In this document: positions 7,901 to 15,363 of the stretch, in pieces | Position numbering within the stretch: position 1 is the first letter of the stretch | Layout of the letters: every line of letters begins with the position of its first letter | From: CAYFJO01 sp964343305 | Lineage (GTDB): Bacteria; Planctomycetota; Planctomycetia; Pirellulales; Pirellulaceae | Length of the DNA stretch: 24,762 nt | Assembly (NCBI GenBank): GCA_964343305.1 | Contig: CAYFJO010000134.1 | Location: 1-24,762 of the forward strand | Reading direction: 5' to 3' | Translations under genes and position numbers: made by a program | Notes under the pieces: model-generated | The model's database searches: none | What the model was told of the DNA's origin: nothing | The model's input: the letters and a program-made list of their open reading frames with translations, nothing else

Positions 7901-8041
7901 CAACAGGGCAGTGCGCAAACGCCGCTTCCACCGCCAACCCAAACTTCTCAGATGTCCCCTGACGCGCCCGAAGATGATTCCTACACCTCTCGTTTGTTGA
8001 AAGCCAAAAAGAAAGCATTCCGAGACGAAAACGAAACATAG
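4901..8041 (+). CDS. Large membrane VWA / glutamine-amidotransferase-like protein
   Basis: A membrane protein of 1046 residues in BatA/BatB style. Two membrane segments (about 11-29 and 46-62) precede a VWA domain (70-205) with an intact metal site D76-Q-S78-Q-S80 and ITDGNENLGD (170-179). A beta-sandwich-like linker leads to a class I amidotransferase-like fold (about 318-445: HVLFIEDADH, YDTVVLANVP, MLGGENSFGAGGW) without an obvious catalytic Cys. A second VWA-like region (452-640) keeps MIVISDGDPPPP but shows LMHASEM where DxSxS should be. FTSDVGQKWAKDW begins another shared region, followed by a C-terminal membrane segment (907-922) and a charged tail. Start at 4901 because GGAG lies nine bases upstream; sequence back to 4817 is a repeat. 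It opens the block with moxR and DUF58 and probably scaffolds MoxR action in the envelope (inferred). Confidence 0.92.
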   Translation: MFGWEIGFDRPWYLLILLLLPVMWLLSLNSLSGLGNLRRFFALMLRTLVFTAIILALAEVQLLRTSDKMTVIYLLDQSQSIPSTKRAAMLEYAIREVRKHRDASRGDKAGVIVFGADARIEIPPFEDELPTIGNIENYLELRTDATNLASAMKLAKASFPEDSAKRIVIITDGNENLGDVSSIAHKLAREDGVGIDVVPVTLSARTEIDVEKFSIPSDLRVGQKFASRVVVNNYADPNDPNARVPGRLRLSQLVAGQDEEPLGDIPVTLDPGKNVYTFPNEIKKSAMYTYRAVFIPDDPDQDQMPQNNTATAYTHVRGSGHVLFIEDADHLGQFGDLISSLQEDNSVEEGGEKPVEVTRMSSDRLFTDPIELLSYDTVVLANVPRSSGDDLQGVSSFSDEQIKMLVKNTEEMGAGIVMLGGENSFGAGGWANTDLEKAMPVDFQIKNDKVSAVGALVMLMHASEMAQGNHWQKVIAQEAIKSLGPLDYCGLIHWDNQTGTDDWLWSKPKGLVQITGKRKSMMARVGRMVPGDMPYFEPAMKKALFAFNRSDGAGRGPRFASIKHMIVISDGDPPPPTNGTLAAYAAAKIKVTTVAVGAHGQTGHQTLQRIANATGGKYYKVTNPKALPRIYQREARRVAKPLIFDDNGRGNIPVQVQYPHEIIGSIPHNAFKTVDAYMLTTLKDSALIEQALIATKPNNTTNSTIMASWNYGLGRTVVFTSDVGQKWAKDWAEADYYDRFFGDMIRWSMRPINNEANFTVATDVRDGKVKIIVTALDKDDEFINQLNMSASVTRPDGEKMVVKMQQISAGRYVGEVEGSEAGSYLFAIKPEDYGLVTGGVNVPFSSEFRDRQTNDPLLDKLATIQPKGGKPGVKLVGNLSGDGIDTLLKTDTFRHTLEKAISSQDVWPLFVLVCATLFFADVFIRRVAISFEWLAPVWAWISRVILRRQAEQAPDERMSRLKSLKADVGERIEERRAAARFEPQPDTQATAAPSLEDVVEQQGSAQTPLPPPTQTSQMSPDAPEDDSYTSRLLKAKKKAFRDENET
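6554..6568 (+). repeat. G-rich tract inside the VWA gene
   Basis: G4-C-G3-CA-G5 on the coding strand, translated as part of SDGAGRGPRF just before the second VWA-like core. Gly GGG and Arg AGG codons here differ from the usual GGC and CGC of the gene. It has three G-tracts, so a quadruplex would need to split the last one. Confidence 0.5.
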
Positions 8042-8050
8042 ACGCGTCTT

Positions 8051-8102
8051 CTGTAGGACGGATGGCTAATCCGTCCGGACGGAATGGCATTCCGTCCTAC
8101 AG
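8051..8102. repeat. Cloverleaf-like double-hairpin repeat between VWA gene and moxR
   Basis: A 52-base element with perfect pairing throughout: outer stem CTGTA (8051-8055) with TACAG (8098-8102), hairpin GGACGGAT (8056-8063) with ATCCGTCC (8069-8076) and hairpin GGACGGAAT (8077-8085) with ATTCCGTCC (8089-8097). It can fold as a three-way junction on either strand. It sits 41 bases before the moxR start, so it could tune termination or stability between the two genes. Confidence 0.9.
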
Positions 8103-8142
8103 CAAGAGTTCACACGACCGCGATACCTAGACAGGAGCAACT

Positions 8143-9174
8143 ATGAGCATCGCCGAATCCATGCAACAACAGGCTGAAGAATTTCGCGGCCGCTATCAAT
8201 CTGTCAAAGATCAAATCGGCCGCGTGATCGTGGGACACGACGAAATCGTGCACGGCGTGTTAACGTGCATGTTGGTCGGCGGCCATTGCCTGCTGGAAGG
8301 CGTCCCGGGGCTGGGAAAGACGTTGCTCGTCCGCACACTCGCGCAAACACTCAATCTCGACTTCAATCGCATCCAATTCACACCCGACCTGATGCCCGCC
8401 GACATTCTGGGCACCAACATGGTGATGGAAACGCCGGAAGGCAAACGCATTTTCGAATTCCAAAAAGGCCCGATCTTCACCCAGATCTGTCTGGCCGACG
8501 AAGTCAATCGTGCCACGCCCAAGACCCAATCGGCGATGCTCGAAACGATGCAAGAAGGCACTGTCACTGTCGCCGGAACGCGGTTTGAGTTGAAGAAACC
8601 GTTCTTCGTCATGGCCACGCAAAACCCAATCGAGCAGGAAGGAACGTACCCGTTGCCCGAAGCCCAGCTTGATCGGTTTCTATTCAAGCTGGTCGTTGGC
8701 TACTCCACGCGAGAAGAGCTGGCGACGATCATCGAGCGCACGACCAAAGGCGTCACGATCCAGCCGGAAAAAGTCATGGACGGCGGCGAGATCCTGAAAT
8801 GGCAAAAGCTGGTTCGCGAAGTGATTCTCGCTCAACATGTCCAGGACTACATCGTCCGCCTGACTCTCGCAACGCATCCCAACACACCCAGCGCTCTGGC
8901 GATCACCAACCAATACCTGCGTTGGGGAAGCAGCCCTCGCGGCGCACAAACGTTGGCTTTGGCCGCCAAAGTGCGGGCGTTGCTCGAAGGCCGCTACAAC
9001 GTCAGCTTCGAAGACGTCCGCCGCGTTTACCTGCCGGCGATGCGTCACCGAGTCATTCTGAACTTCGAAGCCCAAGCCGAAGGCATCGAAGCCGACAGCG
9101 TGCTGTTGGACGTCCTAGAAAAAATGCCAGAAAAAGCCGACAGCGCCCCGATCACAGCAACCGTCGTGAGTTAA
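8143..9174 (+). CDS. MoxR-family AAA+ ATPase
   Basis: A cytoplasmic AAA+ ATPase of 343 residues, typical MoxR length. Visible motifs: Walker A GVPGLGKT (53-60), Walker B ICLADEVNRA (115-124), sensor 1 ATQNP (158-162) and the family block YPLPEAQLDRFL (169-180). MoxR proteins act with VWA-domain partners as chaperone-like machines in assembling or activating complexes. The ATG at 8143 has a strong AGGAG seven bases upstream. It follows the VWA gene by about 100 bases holding a cloverleaf-like repeat, and the DUF58 gene follows after 65 bases holding another repeat. The block moxR, DUF58, VWA is a known conserved association (the Bat or aerotolerance operon type), which supports a shared function; the client is unknown here. 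Confidence 0.96.
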   Translation: MSIAESMQQQAEEFRGRYQSVKDQIGRVIVGHDEIVHGVLTCMLVGGHCLLEGVPGLGKTLLVRTLAQTLNLDFNRIQFTPDLMPADILGTNMVMETPEGKRIFEFQKGPIFTQICLADEVNRATPKTQSAMLETMQEGTVTVAGTRFELKKPFFVMATQNPIEQEGTYPLPEAQLDRFLFKLVVGYSTREELATIIERTTKGVTIQPEKVMDGGEILKWQKLVREVILAQHVQDYIVRLTLATHPNTPSALAITNQYLRWGSSPRGAQTLALAAKVRALLEGRYNVSFEDVRRVYLPAMRHRVILNFEAQAEGIEADSVLLDVLEKMPEKADSAPITATVVS

Positions 9175-9175
9175 G

Positions 9176-9236
9176 GTAGCCGGATTCGCAAGAATTCGGA
9201 CTTCGAGAATCACTGAAGTCTCACGACTCCAGCTAC
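9176..9236. repeat. Inverted-repeat element between moxR and the DUF58 gene
   Basis: Outer ends GTAGC (9176-9180) and GCTAC (9232-9236) pair, and the flanking 13 bases match as imperfect inverted repeats (about 10 of 13). Inside, GACTTC (9209-9214) pairs with GAAGTC around ten bases. It fills almost the whole gap between the moxR stop and the next start at 9240. No ribosome binding site is seen before 9240. Confidence 0.7.
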
Positions 9237-9239
9237 AAC

Positions 9240-10127
9240 ATGCCCGTAACAACACAACTTCTCAATCCCGAACTGCTCGCTCAACTCGAACGACTCGAGT
9301 TGGTCACGCGCAAAATGTTCCGCGGCCGCATGAAAGGCGAACGTCGCAGCCGCCGCAAAGGCCAAAGTGTCGAGTTCTCCGACTTTCGAAACTACGTCGC
9401 GGGCGACGACCTGCGTTTCATCGATTGGAATCTCTACGCGCGGCTAGACAAGCTCTTCCTAAAACTGTTCCTCGAGGAAAAAGACTTGCATTTCTACGCA
9501 TTGTTCGACGCCAGCCCGTCGATGAACTTTGGCGATCCCACAAAACTGAAATTCGCCAAACAATTGGCTGCGTCGCTTGGATTCATCGGCTTGTGCCGAG
9601 CCGATCGGGTCAAAGTCGAATCGCTGGGCGGATCGCGATCGTGTCCAGCTCCGGTCTTGCGCGGACGTCACAGCATGTGGCGCATGGTCGAACACCTCGA
9701 CACCATCGAAGCGAATGAAATCATTACTCTCCAACAGGGCATCAAGGACTTCTGTCTGCGAAACACCGGCAAAGGAATCCTGGTGTTGATCACCGACTTG
9801 ATGGACAAGTCCGGTTACGAGGCCGCGATGCGATTTCTTGTCGCCCAGCAAATGGATGTCTACGTGATCCACGTCTTGTCCCAGGAAGAATTGAATCCGG
9901 ATGTCAAAGGCGATCTTAAGCTGGTGGACTGCGAAGACGACGACATCGCCGAGATCACCGTCAGCCAGCCGTTGCTCCAGCGGTACGAACGAACGCTGGC
10001 CGGCTTTATCGACGGAGCCCGCGAATTTTGCACTCGGCGCGGCATGTCGTATCTGATGACATCGACGGAAACGCCGGTGGAACAGATCGTTTCGAATTAC
10101 TTACGCAAACGAGGCTTGGTGCGATGA
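9240..10127 (+). CDS. DUF58 domain protein of the MoxR-VWA operon
   Basis: A soluble-looking protein of 295 residues. The DUF58 signature is clear: EFSDFRNYVAGDDLRFIDW (45-63) followed by NLYARLDKLFLKLF (64-77). After it comes a VWA-like fold whose metal site DASPSM (90-95) fits DxSxSM. DUF58 proteins regularly stand between moxR and VWA genes and are thought to work in the same assembly machinery; no enzymatic activity is established. Unlike many DUF58 proteins it lacks N-terminal membrane helices. The stop at 10125-10127 overlaps the next start as ATGA, a sign of translational coupling to the BatA-like gene. There is no visible ribosome binding site at 9240 because the space before it is taken by a repeat. 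Confidence 0.93.
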   Translation: MPVTTQLLNPELLAQLERLELVTRKMFRGRMKGERRSRRKGQSVEFSDFRNYVAGDDLRFIDWNLYARLDKLFLKLFLEEKDLHFYALFDASPSMNFGDPTKLKFAKQLAASLGFIGLCRADRVKVESLGGSRSCPAPVLRGRHSMWRMVEHLDTIEANEIITLQQGIKDFCLRNTGKGILVLITDLMDKSGYEAAMRFLVAQQMDVYVIHVLSQEELNPDVKGDLKLVDCEDDDIAEITVSQPLLQRYERTLAGFIDGAREFCTRRGMSYLMTSTETPVEQIVSNYLRKRGLVR

Positions 10128-12265
10128 TTCCGGTGCAATTCTTTACCGGTGCGGGAGCCGCGTTTTGGAACACGGTGGCATGGATCACGCTGTTCGTCAT
10201 CCCACCGCTGATCGTGCTCTTGTACTTCCTCAAACTCAAACGCCAGCCGGTCGAAGTCCCCAGCACCTATCTTTGGCATCGCACGATCGAAGACCTGCAC
10301 GTCAATTCGATCTGGCAGCGACTTCGGCGCAGCCTGCTGCTGCTTTTGCAGTTGTTGTTGCTGCTGCTTTTGATCCTGTCATGTTTTCGGCCCGGCTGGC
10401 AGGGGGCCGAGTTGGTTGGCGACCGATTTATATTTTTGGTCGACAACTCAGCCAGCATGAGCGCAACCGACGTCGATGGAAAATCTCGGCTAGACGTGAC
10501 AAAGGATCGTATTGAGGAATTGATCGGATCGATGAAGGCCGGTGATGTCGCGATGATTCTCCGATTTTCTGACGGAGCCGAAACGGTGCAATCGTTCACC
10601 GACAATCGCTCGCTACTGCGACGAAAGTTGCGGCAGATTCAACCTTCCAACCGTGTCACCGACTTGCGACAGGCGCTGCGCACGGCCGAAGGACTTGGCA
10701 ATCCGACTCACACCAGCGTGGGCCTTGGCGAAGACGGGGCTCAGTTCGAATACGAAGTCGAACCACCACCCGCGACGATGTATATCTTCAGCGATGGCGG
10801 TTTTCCGCCCGTGACGAATTTCAAACCTGGAAACTTGACGACCGTGTTCGTTCCGGTGGGTGACGACGGCTTTCCCAGCAATTTCGCGGTCGTTGCGTTT
10901 TCCACTGACCGGAATCCCGAAAAGCCGGCGCAGGTCGAAGCATTTTATCGATTGGAAAACTACGGCGACCTATCGGCCAACGTCAACGTCTCGCTATTTC
11001 TGGACGGCGTCGAACAGGATTCAGAAGATCTCGAAATCCCCGCCGCGGAAATCAAGAAGAAGGAAGACAAAGACGGCAATCAAGTTCTTCTTTTCGAAGC
11101 GCCGGGAGCCATTTCCAGTTCGTTGAACCTGACGGCTGGCGAGGCGGAATCGATCGAGTCGAGCGAGTTGAAACTGGTCGTAGTGCCGGTGAAAAAGAAT
11201 TCCGAGTCGTACGTCGATCGGCTGCCGCTGGACAATGTCGCGTACGCCGTGGTCAACAAACCTCGCAAGCCACGCGTCTTGCTGGTTTCGCCCGGCAACG
11301 ATCCGATTGAAATCGCTCTGCGGACGTTTGAAGGTATCGAGTTCGACATGTCCAAGGACCACATCGGTCCAAAGGACTTGGAGTCGAAGGCGTATCAGAC
11401 TGCCGCTGGGACGGGAGCCTACGACGTCATCATCTATGATCGTTGCGTTCCCAAAATCATGCCCCAGGCCAACACTCTGTTCATCGGCGCACAACCGCCA
11501 ATGGAGAATTGGAAGTTTGGCGAGAAGGACAGCCCTGTGATCATCGTCGACACCGATCGCACCCACCCGCTGATGGCGTTGATCGAGACCAGCAATATTT
11601 GGGTGTACGACGGCTTTACGATCGAGACGCCGCCGGGCGGAACGACGTTGATGGATGCGTCGATCGGGCAAGAAGTTGATAAACGTGCGGTTGGTTCGGT
11701 GTGCTCCATCGCGCCGCGACAAGGGTTTGAAGACGCAGTGCTGGGATTCGAAATCATCGGCGCGTACGATGACGGCAAGGTAGGTGGCAAGACGGATTGG
11801 CCGCGCCGGCTGAGTTTCCCGATCTTTATGCAAAACGTAGTGACCCATCTCGGCGGCGCGGGCAATGCACTGGCCACGCCAACGACACGGCCTGGCGATT
11901 CGGTCGTCATCCGCTCATCCGCGCCGGTCAAATCGATTTCGATCGAACTTCCGTCCGAGCGCCGAGAGAAGATCGCTCCGGAAGTTGAAAACCGGTTCGA
12001 ATTCACGGGCACGGATGAGCTGGGAATCTATCGAGTGAGAGAAGGCTCGTCCGAAGAAGTGTCACACCGATTCGCGGTGAACTTGTTCGACATCCAGGAA
12101 AGCAACTTGCAAATCAAGGAAGAGATTCCCATCGGTCAAGAAGACGTCAAAGGGCAATCAAGCTGGCAACCGGCTCGCAAGGAGTTGTGGAAGTGGCTGC
12201 TGATCGTGGGGCTGTGTGTGCTGATCTTCGAATGGTACGTCTACAACCGACGCGTGTATTTGTAA
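10124..12265 (+). CDS. BatA-like membrane protein with VWA domain
   Basis: A membrane protein of 713 residues. Residues 1-88 match the aerotolerance (BatA) N-terminal region: a first membrane helix (about 16-36), LKLKRQPVEVPSTYLW, and a leucine-rich second helix (70-87). A VWA domain follows (100-260) with intact metal site D107-N-S109-A-S111-M. The large middle and C-terminal part is likely extracytoplasmic and has an amidotransferase-like stretch (PRVLLVSPGNDP, YDVIIYDRCVP). It ends with a membrane helix (about 690-704) and a short tail. The start is the ATG at 10124, which overlaps the DUF58 stop; the frame is open from a TTG at 10028 but that would lie deep inside DUF58. It closes the operon; the gene on the other side is convergent. 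Probable partner of the MoxR ATPase. Confidence 0.92.
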   Translation: MIPVQFFTGAGAAFWNTVAWITLFVIPPLIVLLYFLKLKRQPVEVPSTYLWHRTIEDLHVNSIWQRLRRSLLLLLQLLLLLLLILSCFRPGWQGAELVGDRFIFLVDNSASMSATDVDGKSRLDVTKDRIEELIGSMKAGDVAMILRFSDGAETVQSFTDNRSLLRRKLRQIQPSNRVTDLRQALRTAEGLGNPTHTSVGLGEDGAQFEYEVEPPPATMYIFSDGGFPPVTNFKPGNLTTVFVPVGDDGFPSNFAVVAFSTDRNPEKPAQVEAFYRLENYGDLSANVNVSLFLDGVEQDSEDLEIPAAEIKKKEDKDGNQVLLFEAPGAISSSLNLTAGEAESIESSELKLVVVPVKKNSESYVDRLPLDNVAYAVVNKPRKPRVLLVSPGNDPIEIALRTFEGIEFDMSKDHIGPKDLESKAYQTAAGTGAYDVIIYDRCVPKIMPQANTLFIGAQPPMENWKFGEKDSPVIIVDTDRTHPLMALIETSNIWVYDGFTIETPPGGTTLMDASIGQEVDKRAVGSVCSIAPRQGFEDAVLGFEIIGAYDDGKVGGKTDWPRRLSFPIFMQNVVTHLGGAGNALATPTTRPGDSVVIRSSAPVKSISIELPSERREKIAPEVENRFEFTGTDELGIYRVREGSSEEVSHRFAVNLFDIQESNLQIKEEIPIGQEDVKGQSSWQPARKELWKWLLIVGLCVLIFEWYVYNRRVYL

Positions 12266-12386
12266 GGTGCGTGAAGCACGACGGCGCGTTCGTCCGGGTA
12301 ACTTAGATTCTATCGAGACGTTTTGCGTATGTTTGGATCGGCTTGCCCAACGCACCGAGATCTAAATTCGCCCGGCTGCACGCACC
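12266..12386. repeat. Nested inverted-repeat element at a convergent gene junction
   Basis: Fills exactly the gap between two convergent genes. The outer arms GGTGCGTG (12266-12273) and CACGCACC (12379-12386) are perfect; an inner pair CCGGGTAACTTAGAT (12294-12308) and 12360-12375 pairs with a few mismatches. The right end carries the 13-mer shared with 2120-2132. About 120 bases with terminal inverted repeats could also be a small non-autonomous mobile element, or a bidirectional terminator. Confidence 0.65.
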
Positions 12387-13562
12387 CTACGACGCCCGCA
12401 ACAAGACCTGCGTCAATTCCGGCATGCAATTCAGTCGAATCGTTTCCTGGCCGGAAATCCCGCGGCTGACGTGCATCAGCGTGGGGGCCTCATAAAACGT
12501 GCCCGAGGCGTACTTCACACCAAAGTTACTCGGTGCAACCATCGGCCCAATCACCGGCAAACGAATCTGGCCACCGTGCGTGTGACCGGCCAGCATCAAA
12601 TCAAAGTTGTGCCGGCGCGCCCACGTGATTTGATCCGGCGAATGCGAGAGGAGAATTCGAAGTGCTTCCTGGTTGTCACACGGCTCGCTTTCGTCCAACT
12701 CCGAAATCGATCCGAACCACGGGACTTCGTTTCCTGCCAGCAAAACGTCGACGCCATGAATCTGTGTCGGCAGCCATTTGCCGCCGAGATCAATAAACCC
12801 ATTCTGCTCCAGAAGACCGCGGACCTCATCAGCATCCACGTGTCGCTTGTCGTGATTGCCCAACACGTAATAGGCACCAAACCGAGAGGTCAGTCGCCCC
12901 ACGGTTTCGGGAATCCAGTCCATGCACTGTGGCCCGTCGATGATGTCGCCCGTGACCGCCACAAGATCGGAATCTAGCTCGTTCGCGCGATCGATGACAA
13001 AGTCAAAAAACTCGCGGCCAATATTTCCCGTGAAGTGCAAATCGGACAGATGGGTGATCGTCAGGCCATCCAATCGCGGGTCGAGCCCGGGGACTTCCAG
13101 CGTCTTGACATTGACGGTTAGCTGAAAAATCTGATTCCCGGGAACAAGGCTGAGCAACCTGGTCGACCAGGATCCAATCGGTTGAAACCCGATTTCTTTG
13201 GCGACGTCAACGATTTCCGTATGGTTCGAGGCAAGTTGCGGCGGGTTGCCCGATCGGGACTTGTCCCAAATCCAGCGGGCTGCAATGTAAGCCGCCATCA
13301 GGTAGCACGCCGATGCGTAACACAGCAAGACCGAGTTGGAGGACGCACGGACCACGAGCCGGTCAATGGACATGTCGTGCAGCAAAAAAGAAATCACCAA
13401 ATAAATCGGCAACGCGGGGACCGCCACGAAAATCCCTTTTTCCAATCGCCGGATGGTAGCGTGACGAATCGATATCGCATGCAGCCGGTTGAATGCCATG
13501 ACCCACAGGGCAAGATGGCCGAACAGGACGATCGCGATGAGAGCAAAGGGAACCAGCCACAT
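12387..13562 (-). CDS. Membrane-anchored metallophosphoesterase (YkuE/LpxG-like)
   Basis: A calcineurin-like phosphoesterase of 391 residues with an N-terminal membrane part: helices at about 3-22, 43-61 and 78-95. The catalytic domain (about 150-385) holds all the metal motifs: HLSDLH (171-176), GDIIDG (205-210), GNHD (235-238), SHSPD (306-310) and GHTHGGQ (326-332). These bind two metal ions. Relatives of this shape hydrolyse phosphodiesters or pyrophosphates at the membrane, for example the UDP-diacylglucosamine hydrolase LpxG or phosphodiesterase YkuE; the substrate here is open. The ATG at 13562 has no clear ribosome binding site. It lies 58 bases downstream of the PAS-GAF-receiver gene on the same strand and may be co-transcribed. 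Its TAG stop comes from the repeat 13-mer. Confidence 0.9.
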   Translation of the reverse strand: MWLVPFALIAIVLFGHLALWVMAFNRLHAISIRHATIRRLEKGIFVAVPALPIYLVISFLLHDMSIDRLVVRASSNSVLLCYASACYLMAAYIAARWIWDKSRSGNPPQLASNHTEIVDVAKEIGFQPIGSWSTRLLSLVPGNQIFQLTVNVKTLEVPGLDPRLDGLTITHLSDLHFTGNIGREFFDFVIDRANELDSDLVAVTGDIIDGPQCMDWIPETVGRLTSRFGAYYVLGNHDKRHVDADEVRGLLEQNGFIDLGGKWLPTQIHGVDVLLAGNEVPWFGSISELDESEPCDNQEALRILLSHSPDQITWARRHNFDLMLAGHTHGGQIRLPVIGPMVAPSNFGVKYASGTFYEAPTLMHVSRGISGQETIRLNCMPELTQVLLRAS

Positions 13563-13620
13563 GGGTGTTTTGTCCGTGGGTTGATCGGCGTCGGTTCCGA
13601 GATGCGAACCACGGCGATGG

Positions 13621-15345
13621 CTAGGAGGTCGCTTGTTTCACGGGCTCGGCAGGCGTCAAAATCGACTCGACGGTTTCCAGCAGTTGGTCCAAGCGAAACG
13701 GCTTGTACAACACCGCGTTCGGTCGCAAGCCGGCCTGGCGAGCTTTGACAATCGAATGGCCGGGATCATAGCCAAATCCTGTCATTAACACCAAGGGCGG
13801 TTCGTCCATTAATTCCCGAAGTTTTACCAAAAGTTCGTAGCCGCTGATGTCCGGCAGCCGAATATCCGCGATGATCGCGTCGTAGACATGCTCAGTGCTA
13901 TTGCGGACCATAAAGATCGCTTCGCCGCCTTCGTGGGCGGTTTCGACGACACAGCCGTATTTTTCCAGCAATTTATGGGCGTCGTTGCGGACGGTTTCGT
14001 CGATATCGATGACCAGCACACGGCGGCCAACCAGCTTGGGGCGTTGCTCAATCTTCGCGGCCGCGGGAACCGCTTCGGCCGGGGTCATCGTCTGGCCAAC
14101 CTTGTGAATCACCTGCTTGATGTCACGGGCGTTACGCAAAATACCTTGCAATCGCTGGACGACCTCCGGCTCGTGCCCAATGTACTTCTCCATCACATTG
14201 ACGGCGTCGTTCAGGATCTCGTCGATCGGCAGCGCGACAGCGCTGTGGATCGCTTCACAGCTCTCCTGAGCCGTGTTGGCCTTTTGGGCAACGAGCAATT
14301 CGAGCGTGTTCAGAGCGATCGCCAAATCGCGCGAGAAGATTTCCAAAAACTGAAGATCGCTTTCTGAAAACGCCCGTGGTTCGGGACTCTCGACGTTAAA
14401 CGTACCGATGACCTCGTCGTGCAGAATCAATGGAACGGTCAACGAACTTTTCGCGCCACGGAATCCTTCGATATAAAGCGGGTCGGCCGTCGCGTCTTCG
14501 CACAAATAACTCTTACCGGTCGCCGCCACAAATCCCGTGACCCCGTTGTCTTGAGGCCGAGCGTACAGCGGTCTCTTCGCGGCGTCGGATGTGATTCCGA
14601 CCGACAACAGCGGTTCGAGGTTTCCGGTCTGTTGTTCCAGCAACCGAATCTCGACCACATCAAACGCCAACAGGTCTTTGGTAAAATGAAGAATGTTCGA
14701 CTTCAGCAATTCGATTCGATCGGCCACTTCCATGTCGAAAACTTCATCCGGCGTCATGTCGGCGAGTTCCACGCCAGCTTGATGAATGGCGTTCATCTTT
14801 TGTTGCTGGTGGACTTCGTCGGTGATGTCACGCAACGTGACAATCAAATGCTGCGGGATCGTCGCATCCAACTCGGCAATGGGCGCGGCGTGGACTTGGA
14901 AGTATTGATTCTCGGTCGTCCGCAGTGTCGACGTGCTTGCTTCGCCGGTGGCTAACGCGGTGTGAAACGGACAGAAGTCCGGGCCCAGAATTTCAGGACT
15001 GCCCAACACCGTGTAAAAACTCTGGCCGACCAACTCTTCGCGGATGCTCCACCGCCGCACTTGTTCGTTGGCCCAGATGATCGCGTTGTCCGCATCGATC
15101 AGCACGACGCCATCTGGCATGCCTTCCAGGATACGTTGATTGCGAAGAAGTTTGCCCAGTTCCAGGGCGTCGCCAAGATGCTCGGATAAATCAAAAACGC
15201 CCGCGAAATCTTCACGGGCGAGGCTGTTGAGTGCTTGGAGTGAATCCTGAGCGTCGACGATGTCGAATTGCTGTTGTAGCGTGTCGGTGAGTAGTGACTC
15301 CGCCTTCCCTTCTGGGGAAAGGCAAAGGATTTTGGGCCTCTTCAT
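13621..15345 (-). CDS. PAS-GAF protein with C-terminal receiver domain
   Basis: A cytoplasmic signalling protein of 574 residues. In order: a receiver-like N-terminus without the phospho-aspartate (1-65), a PAS domain (72-175, with MPDGVVLIDADNAIIWANE), a GAF domain (200-350), a helical segment (355-415) that resembles a histidine-kinase dimerisation helix (H367 in IHSAVALPID), and a complete receiver (441-562) with acidic D447/D449, phosphoacceptor D494 in IIADIRLPD, T522 and K548. No ATP-binding kinase domain follows the helix, so it cannot be a normal hybrid kinase; it may be a phospho-acceptor or pseudo-kinase served by another kinase. The ATG at 15345 is chosen for AGGAG ten bases upstream; a TTG at 15354 is too close to that site. 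A candidate promoter lies 40 bases upstream. Confidence 0.88.
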   Translation of the reverse strand: MKRPKILCLSPEGKAESLLTDTLQQQFDIVDAQDSLQALNSLAREDFAGVFDLSEHLGDALELGKLLRNQRILEGMPDGVVLIDADNAIIWANEQVRRWSIREELVGQSFYTVLGSPEILGPDFCPFHTALATGEASTSTLRTTENQYFQVHAAPIAELDATIPQHLIVTLRDITDEVHQQQKMNAIHQAGVELADMTPDEVFDMEVADRIELLKSNILHFTKDLLAFDVVEIRLLEQQTGNLEPLLSVGITSDAAKRPLYARPQDNGVTGFVAATGKSYLCEDATADPLYIEGFRGAKSSLTVPLILHDEVIGTFNVESPEPRAFSESDLQFLEIFSRDLAIALNTLELLVAQKANTAQESCEAIHSAVALPIDEILNDAVNVMEKYIGHEPEVVQRLQGILRNARDIKQVIHKVGQTMTPAEAVPAAAKIEQRPKLVGRRVLVIDIDETVRNDAHKLLEKYGCVVETAHEGGEAIFMVRNSTEHVYDAIIADIRLPDISGYELLVKLRELMDEPPLVLMTGFGYDPGHSIVKARQAGLRPNAVLYKPFRLDQLLETVESILTPAEPVKQATS

Positions 15346-15363
15346 CAACCCCAAACTCCTTGT

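Noticed and set aside
11021..11848. 275-codon minus-strand frame
   Set aside because: Antisense shadow of the BatA-like gene.
13574..13614. Hairpin between the PAS-GAF-receiver gene and the metallophosphoesterase gene
   Set aside because: Only five- to six-base stems that compete with one another; too weak to call beside the much stronger dyads elsewhere.
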